A stretch of 18,748 nt of DNA, taken from NCBI GenBank assembly GCA_043782425.1, contig JAYWAM010000054.1, positions 1-18,748 on the forward strand, in the 5' to 3' direction. The notes beneath the pieces are model-generated. The model was not told the DNA's origin, ran no database searches, and was given only the letters and a program-made list of their open reading frames with translations. The DNA is from JAYWAM01 sp043782425 (lineage in GTDB: Bacteria; Pseudomonadota; Gammaproteobacteria; Burkholderiales; Usitatibacteraceae). Made by a program: the position numbers and the translations under genes. The stretch's first letter is position 1. Each line of letters begins with the position of its first letter. This document shows, one piece after another, positions 14,467-18,748 of the stretch.

Positions 14467-16668
14467 GTGTTCTGGCGCAAAGATGGGGTCGCGTTTCCGG
14501 TGGAATACTGGTCTCACGCCATAAAAAATGATGGTGTGGTGATAGGCGCAATAGCCACATTTGTAAACATCACCGAGCGCAAGCGCATGCAAGCGCAGTT
14601 GCAACAACTCAACGACGAGCTGGAAAAAAAAGTGGCGACGCGCACCGCAGAGCTTGAGCGTTCGCGCAATGAGTCCGAGCAGGCCAATCGCGCCAAGTCT
14701 GAATTTCTCGCCACCATGAGCCACGAAATACGCACGCCGATGAATGGCGTGATCGGCATGGTAGATGTGTTGCAGCAAAGCAGCCTGAATGACACACAGA
14801 TGGAGATGGCCAACATCATCCACGATTCGGCGTTTGCCTTGCTCGCCATCATCGACGATATCCTCGACTTCTCCAAGATCGAGGCCGATAAGCTGCAAAT
14901 TGAAAGTGTGCCCATGTCAGTTGCTGATGTAGTGGAGGGAGCATGTGGCGTCATGGATCACGTGGCCGAAAAGAAAGGGGTGGAACTCATGCTGTTCACC
15001 GATCCGGCCATTCCCACAGCAGTTTTGGGTGATCCGGGGCGCTTGCGCCAGATACTGACCAACCTGACCAGCAACGCAATCAAATTTTCCGGCGGACAAC
15101 AGCGGCAGGGTAAGGTATCGGTGCGCAGCAAGCTGATTGAAGATGGGCTGGAGCAGCGCACGCCAGAACAGGTGACGCTGGAGTTTCAGGTGACTGACAA
15201 CGGCATCGGCATAGATGAAGCAAGTCTAGCGCGATTATTCACGCCCTTTACCCAAGCCGACTCCTCCACTACCCGCACTTATGGCGGCACCGGGCTGGGG
15301 CTGGTCATTACACGCCGCCTGGTCAATTTCATGGGCGGCGCAATCACAGTACAGAGTGAGCCGGGCAAAGGCTCAGTGTTTTGCGTACGCATGCCTTTCA
15401 AGATGCTAGCGGAGCATACAGATATAAATCCCAACCCGGACAAAGGGCTGCCCTGTCTGATAGTGGGCGGTGAAGGCAGGCTTGCCGATGATCTCGCCGC
15501 CTATCTTAAACATGAGGGTGCGCTGGTCGAGCAGATGGCGGACTTGCCATCTGTCAAGCAATGGATGGTCAGCCGTCCTCCTGTCGTGTGCATCGTACTG
15601 ATTGACAGCGCAGGCGACAACCCGTCGCTGGCCACGTCAGTACTGGATGACCTGCGCGCCACAGCGCGCGCCCACCCGGAACAGAAAATACGTTTCGTCG
15701 TTATCCAGCGCGGTAAGCGTCGCGAACCGCGCTTGCAAGATACCGATCTGGTGCTGGTGGATGGCAACGTGCTTACCCGCCGGGCTTTGCTGAAGGCTGT
15801 GGCCATTGCCGCAGGTTGGGTTAAGCAGCCTGTCTGGCAAAGCAAGTCCAAGTATGCCGCCTACGATGCCAAAACAATACGCGCGCCGCTGTCACGCGAA
15901 GAGGCGCGTCGCCAAGGCCGACTGATCCTGGTGGCGGAAGATAACGACATTAACCAGAAAGTCATCCTGCAACAACTCAAATTGCTCGGACAAACTGCGG
16001 AAATCGCCAGAAATGGCCGCGAGGCGCTGCAATGCTTGCAGAGCGGCAGTTTCGGCCTGCTGCTCACCGATCTACACATGCCGGAGATGGACGGCTACGA
16101 GCTGACCGCAGCCATCCGCGCTGGTGAAGTCGGCAAGTCTCACCTACCCATCGTCGCCTTCACTGCCAATGTCCTCAAGGGTGAGGTAGAACGCTGCCAC
16201 GAGGCCGGCATGGATGATTATCTGAGCAAGCCGGTGCAACTGGTCAATCTTAAAGTGATGCTGGAAAAATGGTTGCCCATACTCACCATTGCTGCCGAGT
16301 CGGCAACCATCGCCTCTGCATCTACTCCCGCCGCAGCATCCTCACTAGTTGATGTAAGCATACTCAAGACGCTGGTGGGCAACGATGAGGCGATTATTCG
16401 TGACTTCTTGCACGACTTTCGTATCAGCGCGCAAAAATTAACCGTCGAGCTGCGCACTGCCTGCGCGGCAGGGCAGAGAGACGCAACCAGCGTGGCGGCG
16501 CATAAACTCAAGTCCTCGGCGCGCTCGGTAGGCGCGCTGGCGCTGGGCGAGCTGTGCGCCAAACTGGAGCAGTCCAGCAGAGTGGGTGACAGTAAAGCGC
16601 TGGCGCTGTTGTTGCCCCTGTTTGAGCGCGAGTTGGCAGATGTTGCAAGCTTTCTTGAGAAGTATTAG
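14467..16668 (+). CDS. Hybrid sensor histidine kinase, C-terminal part: PAS end, HisKA, HATPase, REC, Hpt
   Basis: This is the continuation of the kinase begun at 12567, in the +1 frame. The frame is open back to at least 14287, but homologous coding starts just after the repeat; GTG at 14467 is the first possible start there and would give 733 residues. In numbering of the restored 1365-residue protein: the end of PAS2 with FWRKDGVAFPVEYW; a coiled linker; HisKA with the phosphorylated H718 (ATMSHEIRTPMNG); HATPase with N, G1 (DNGIGID) and G2 (GGTGLGL) boxes; a degenerate receiver (about 956-1090); a true receiver with acidic EDND and phosphoacceptor D1167 (LLLTDLHMPEMDGYE); and an Hpt domain with H1311 (VAAHKLKSSARSVGA). 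This is an unorthodox phosphorelay kinase of the BarA/TorS type. Whether a separate kinase protein is made is unknown. The neighbouring REC-EAL protein is the likely partner. Confidence 0.88.
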   Translation: MFWRKDGVAFPVEYWSHAIKNDGVVIGAIATFVNITERKRMQAQLQQLNDELEKKVATRTAELERSRNESEQANRAKSEFLATMSHEIRTPMNGVIGMVDVLQQSSLNDTQMEMANIIHDSAFALLAIIDDILDFSKIEADKLQIESVPMSVADVVEGACGVMDHVAEKKGVELMLFTDPAIPTAVLGDPGRLRQILTNLTSNAIKFSGGQQRQGKVSVRSKLIEDGLEQRTPEQVTLEFQVTDNGIGIDEASLARLFTPFTQADSSTTRTYGGTGLGLVITRRLVNFMGGAITVQSEPGKGSVFCVRMPFKMLAEHTDINPNPDKGLPCLIVGGEGRLADDLAAYLKHEGALVEQMADLPSVKQWMVSRPPVVCIVLIDSAGDNPSLATSVLDDLRATARAHPEQKIRFVVIQRGKRREPRLQDTDLVLVDGNVLTRRALLKAVAIAAGWVKQPVWQSKSKYAAYDAKTIRAPLSREEARRQGRLILVAEDNDINQKVILQQLKLLGQTAEIARNGREALQCLQSGSFGLLLTDLHMPEMDGYELTAAIRAGEVGKSHLPIVAFTANVLKGEVERCHEAGMDDYLSKPVQLVNLKVMLEKWLPILTIAAESATIASASTPAAASSLVDVSILKTLVGNDEAIIRDFLHDFRISAQKLTVELRTACAAGQRDATSVAAHKLKSSARSVGALALGELCAKLEQSSRVGDSKALALLLPLFERELADVASFLEKY

Positions 16669-16691
16669 CGACATATTCGATCTATGGTGTA

Positions 16692-16708
16692 GTCATGTTC
16701 AACATGAC
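16692..16708. promoter_or_regulatory. Perfect 8+1+8 palindrome upstream of the REC-EAL gene
   Basis: GTCATGTT-C-AACATGAC is a perfect inverted repeat centred on one base. It lies 24 bases after the kinase stop and 29 bases before the REC-EAL ATG. It looks like a dimer-binding operator, or a small hairpin with a 6-bp stem and 5-base loop. No T-run follows, so it is not a terminator. Its binder is unknown. Confidence 0.5.
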
Positions 16709-16737
16709 ACCAACGAATTCCTGAGTAAGGGTGTTGC

Positions 16738-17943
16738 ATGATCCAGATGACCAGCAAAATCTTGGTGCTTGATGACGAGCCGTTCATGCAAAAACTGCTG
16801 TTGCGCATGCTGGTAAATCTCGGCTATCTCCAGGTTTCCGCTTGCAGCGACGGATACACCGCACTGAAGTTGATCGCTGACCTGAACGCCTGTCCAAACC
16901 TGATCCTGCTGGACATCAATATGCCGCAAATGGATGGGCTTGAGTTCTTGCGCCGCCTGGCTGATTTACGCTATAGCGGCGGCGTTCTGCTGGTCAGCGG
17001 CGAGGACGAGCGCCTGCGACAGGCCGCCGAAAAACTGGCGAAGGCGCATAAAATTTGCGTGCTGGGACATTTGCACAAACCGGTCTCGCCCGAAGGGCTG
17101 GCAGAGTTGATCGGAAAGTGGCAGCCGCCAGTACAAACCCCGCCGCGCGCTGCCAGAAAAATTTACAGCCCAGACGAGGTGCGTGCCGCCATCGCCAATG
17201 GCGAACTGGTTAATTATTATCAACCCAAGGTGGTGATCGCCACGGGGCGCGTGGCGGGCGTGGAAACGCTGGTGCGTTGGCGCCATCCCCAAGACGGCCT
17301 GGTGTTCCCCGACCAGTTCATTGCTGTGGCCGAAGCACACGGCTTAATCAATGATCTGACACGCGCGGTGCTGAGCGGCGCGCTGGCCCAGGCTAAGGTC
17401 TGGCTGGATGCAGGGCTGATGCTACAGGTGGCAGTCAACTTATCGATGGACAGTCTGGTCTCACTGGATTTTCTGGATTTGATTGTCGAGCTAGCAAGCA
17501 AAGCGGGAGTGGTGCCGCAGACGATGGAATTGGAAGTGACAGAAACCGGCTTGATGCAAGATTTGCGTATTCCGCTTGAAATTCTGACCAGACTAAGATT
17601 GAAACACTTCCGGCTTTCTATTGACGACTTTGGCACAGGCAATTCCACCTTGGCGCAGTTGCGCGACATTCCCTTTGATGAACTCAAGATTGACCAGAGT
17701 TTCGTACATGGCGCGGGGAATAACAAAAAATTGCGCGCGATATTCGAATCCAGCCTCGGCCTGGCGATGCAGCTTGGAATGGAAACGGTAGCAGAAGGCG
17801 TGGAAGACCAGGCCGATTGGGATTTTGTGCGCAAATCGGTGTGTAATATCGCGCAGGGTTATTTTATCGCCAGACCGATGCCCGCCGCCGACCTGCCCAG
17901 ATGGATTCAGGCATGGCAAACAAAACTTCCGACGCTTTTATAA
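16738..17943 (+). CDS. Response regulator with REC and EAL domains (probable c-di-GMP phosphodiesterase)
   Basis: The 401-residue protein joins an N-terminal receiver (about residues 5-130) to a C-terminal EAL domain (about 145-395). The receiver has acidic DDE near the start, phosphoacceptor D59 (LILLDINMPQMDG) and the conserved lysine in HLHKPVSP. The EAL domain reads ETLVRW (E176) in place of EALLRW, then VNLS, EVTET, IDDFGTGNSTL (D296, D297), ELKIDQSF, AEGVE and QGYFIARPMP. All residues known to bind metal and c-di-GMP in active EAL enzymes appear present, so it probably hydrolyses c-di-GMP to pGpG. AAGGG lies 6 bases before the ATG. It follows the hybrid kinase by 69 bases and is its likely phosphorelay target. 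A palindrome in the gap suggests separate control. Confidence 0.9.
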   Translation: MIQMTSKILVLDDEPFMQKLLLRMLVNLGYLQVSACSDGYTALKLIADLNACPNLILLDINMPQMDGLEFLRRLADLRYSGGVLLVSGEDERLRQAAEKLAKAHKICVLGHLHKPVSPEGLAELIGKWQPPVQTPPRAARKIYSPDEVRAAIANGELVNYYQPKVVIATGRVAGVETLVRWRHPQDGLVFPDQFIAVAEAHGLINDLTRAVLSGALAQAKVWLDAGLMLQVAVNLSMDSLVSLDFLDLIVELASKAGVVPQTMELEVTETGLMQDLRIPLEILTRLRLKHFRLSIDDFGTGNSTLAQLRDIPFDELKIDQSFVHGAGNNKKLRAIFESSLGLAMQLGMETVAEGVEDQADWDFVRKSVCNIAQGYFIARPMPAADLPRWIQAWQTKLPTLL

Positions 17944-18051
17944 TTCGTTGTTCGCGGCAGAATCTGGCGGCTACGGCAACCGTGAGGGGAAGCTGTGTGA
18001 TAATAAAGCCGCATCCGCCACCCCCGGCACGACTATTCGATTTGCCACACC
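17944..18051. other. Gap between REC-EAL and sigma factor genes
   Basis: The 108 bases hold no recognisable gene. AT-rich bits such as GTGTGATAATAAAG (around 17995-18008) could contain a -10 (GATAAT), but no clear -35 is seen, and there is no terminator with a T-run. Confidence 0.35.
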
Positions 18052-18603
18052 ATGACCGATCTTTCCATCGCGTTACAAAAAATCGAGCAAGAGCACGGCG
18101 CAAGGCTCAACGAAGCCTTTGGCGCCTGGTATCCCGAACTCAAGGAAATTGCGCATGCCAGGCTCAGTCGCAGCGGTCTCCAAGGCGCCATGCAGACCAC
18201 GGCGCTGGTGCATGACAGCTACTTGAAGTTGTCCGCCGCTACACAGTTGCAGTTCACCAGCCGCCTGCAATTTCTCGCCTACGCCTCGCGCACATTGCGC
18301 AGCCTGGTTGTCGATACTATTCGCGAAGAGCGCGCACTACAGCGCGGCGGCGATCTTGAGCTTGTCACACTCGATACCGCCATACTTGAAGGTGTCAGTT
18401 CCGCTGTCGACGTTGAAGATGTCAATGCCGCCCTGGATGATCTTGCCAAGCTCGATCCGGCGCTGGCGCGGCTGGTCGAGATGCGTTTTTTTGGCGGCAT
18501 GGCGGCAGACGAAATCGCCGAGGCGCTGAACATTTCCGAGAGCACCGTGCAGCGCGAATGGTACAAGGCGCGCGCGCTGCTTTTGACCCTGATTAAAGAT
18601 TGA
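18052..18603 (+). CDS. ECF-type RNA polymerase sigma factor (Sigma70_ECF/TIGR02999-like)
   Basis: The 183-residue protein has sigma region 2 (about residues 20-100), with HARLSRSGLQGAMQTTALVHDSYLKL around 38-63 and FLAYASRTLRSLVVDTIREERA around 76-97. Region 4 (about 125-180) contains LARLVEMRFFGGMAADEIAEAL and the helix-turn-helix ISESTVQREWYKARALL. The LxQTTALVHEAYLRL-like and MRxxLVDxxR motifs are characteristic of the TIGR02999/Sigma70_ECF group, often paired with a nearby serine/threonine kinase rather than a classic anti-sigma factor. Any such partner would lie beyond the window. The ATG at 18052 has no good ribosome binding site but gives the normal length. Confidence 0.92.
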   Translation: MTDLSIALQKIEQEHGARLNEAFGAWYPELKEIAHARLSRSGLQGAMQTTALVHDSYLKLSAATQLQFTSRLQFLAYASRTLRSLVVDTIREERALQRGGDLELVTLDTAILEGVSSAVDVEDVNAALDDLAKLDPALARLVEMRFFGGMAADEIAEALNISESTVQREWYKARALLLTLIKD

Positions 18604-18748
18604 GGCCACGTGTTATTTGCGCTTTTTCACTGGATGCAATCCAAACTGATATGTAGATACTCTGTTCGTTTGCAAGCTTTTTTTCTGCGATTTTTGCGCT
18701 TTCCTGCTCATGCTGGAATAGCGTAAAAGCGGGTGTTATCAAAGGGCT
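18604..18748. other. Window end without a recognisable gene
   Basis: The 145 bases after the sigma factor hold T-runs (for example 18678-18684) but no stem before them that I can pair, and no protein-like frame. A downstream gene may begin just past the window. Confidence 0.4.

Noticed and set aside
18660..18700. T-run at the window end as a terminator of the sigma factor gene
   Set aside because: I could not find a stable stem immediately before the T-run.

Overview
The window is about 18.7 kb of a GC-rich Gram-negative genome. The fnr-hemN-cco gene content, the FNR/ANR-type regulator, the extended GreB and the protein sequences suggest a betaproteobacterium, perhaps of the Nitrosomonadales/Gallionellales type. 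That placement is a judgement from gene content and not a search result.

Positions 1-1768 carry two leftward genes: greB (transcript cleavage factor) and fnr (oxygen-sensing [4Fe-4S] regulator). They are separated by a 337-bp gap that holds a perfect 27-bp inverted repeat and a second repeat-like stretch. Positions 1769-1926 are a divergent control region with a perfect FNR box.

Positions 1927-12354 form a tightly packed rightward block for microaerobic respiration and its cofactors: hemN, a TauE/SafE (DsbD_2-like) membrane protein, ccoI, ccoS, ccoN, ccoO, ccoQ, ccoP, ccoG, ccoH (fixH) and an 84-residue two-helix membrane protein. Many junctions overlap by 1-4 bases. A second FNR box (9 of 10 consensus bases) overlaps the ccoS stop codon and sits at class-II spacing from a -10-like hexamer just upstream of ccoN. 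The block therefore holds haem synthesis, copper delivery (CcoI, CcoG), assembly (CcoS, CcoH, perhaps the SafE-like protein) and the cbb3 oxidase subunits (CcoNOQP), all apparently under the FNR encoded next door.

Positions 12567-17943 encode a signalling pair. The first is a very large hybrid sensor histidine kinase (membrane/Cache-like sensor, two PAS domains, HisKA, HATPase, a degenerate receiver, a true receiver and Hpt). The second is a REC-EAL protein, a probable c-di-GMP phosphodiesterase. The kinase gene is split by a frameshift that falls exactly in an ATCA tetranucleotide repeat. Removing one 4-bp unit restores one continuous reading frame of about 1365 residues. This is the most interesting signal here: either a slipped-strand (possibly phase-variable) OFF state, a recent mutation, or a sequence error.

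Positions 18052-18603 encode an ECF sigma factor of the Sigma70_ECF/TIGR02999 type. The last 145 bases hold no gene I can recognise. I found no tRNA, rRNA, CRISPR array, insertion sequence or phage gene. Most of the window is well-known biology; the novelty lies in the repeat-associated frameshift, the intergenic repeats, the small membrane protein and the operator-like palindrome.
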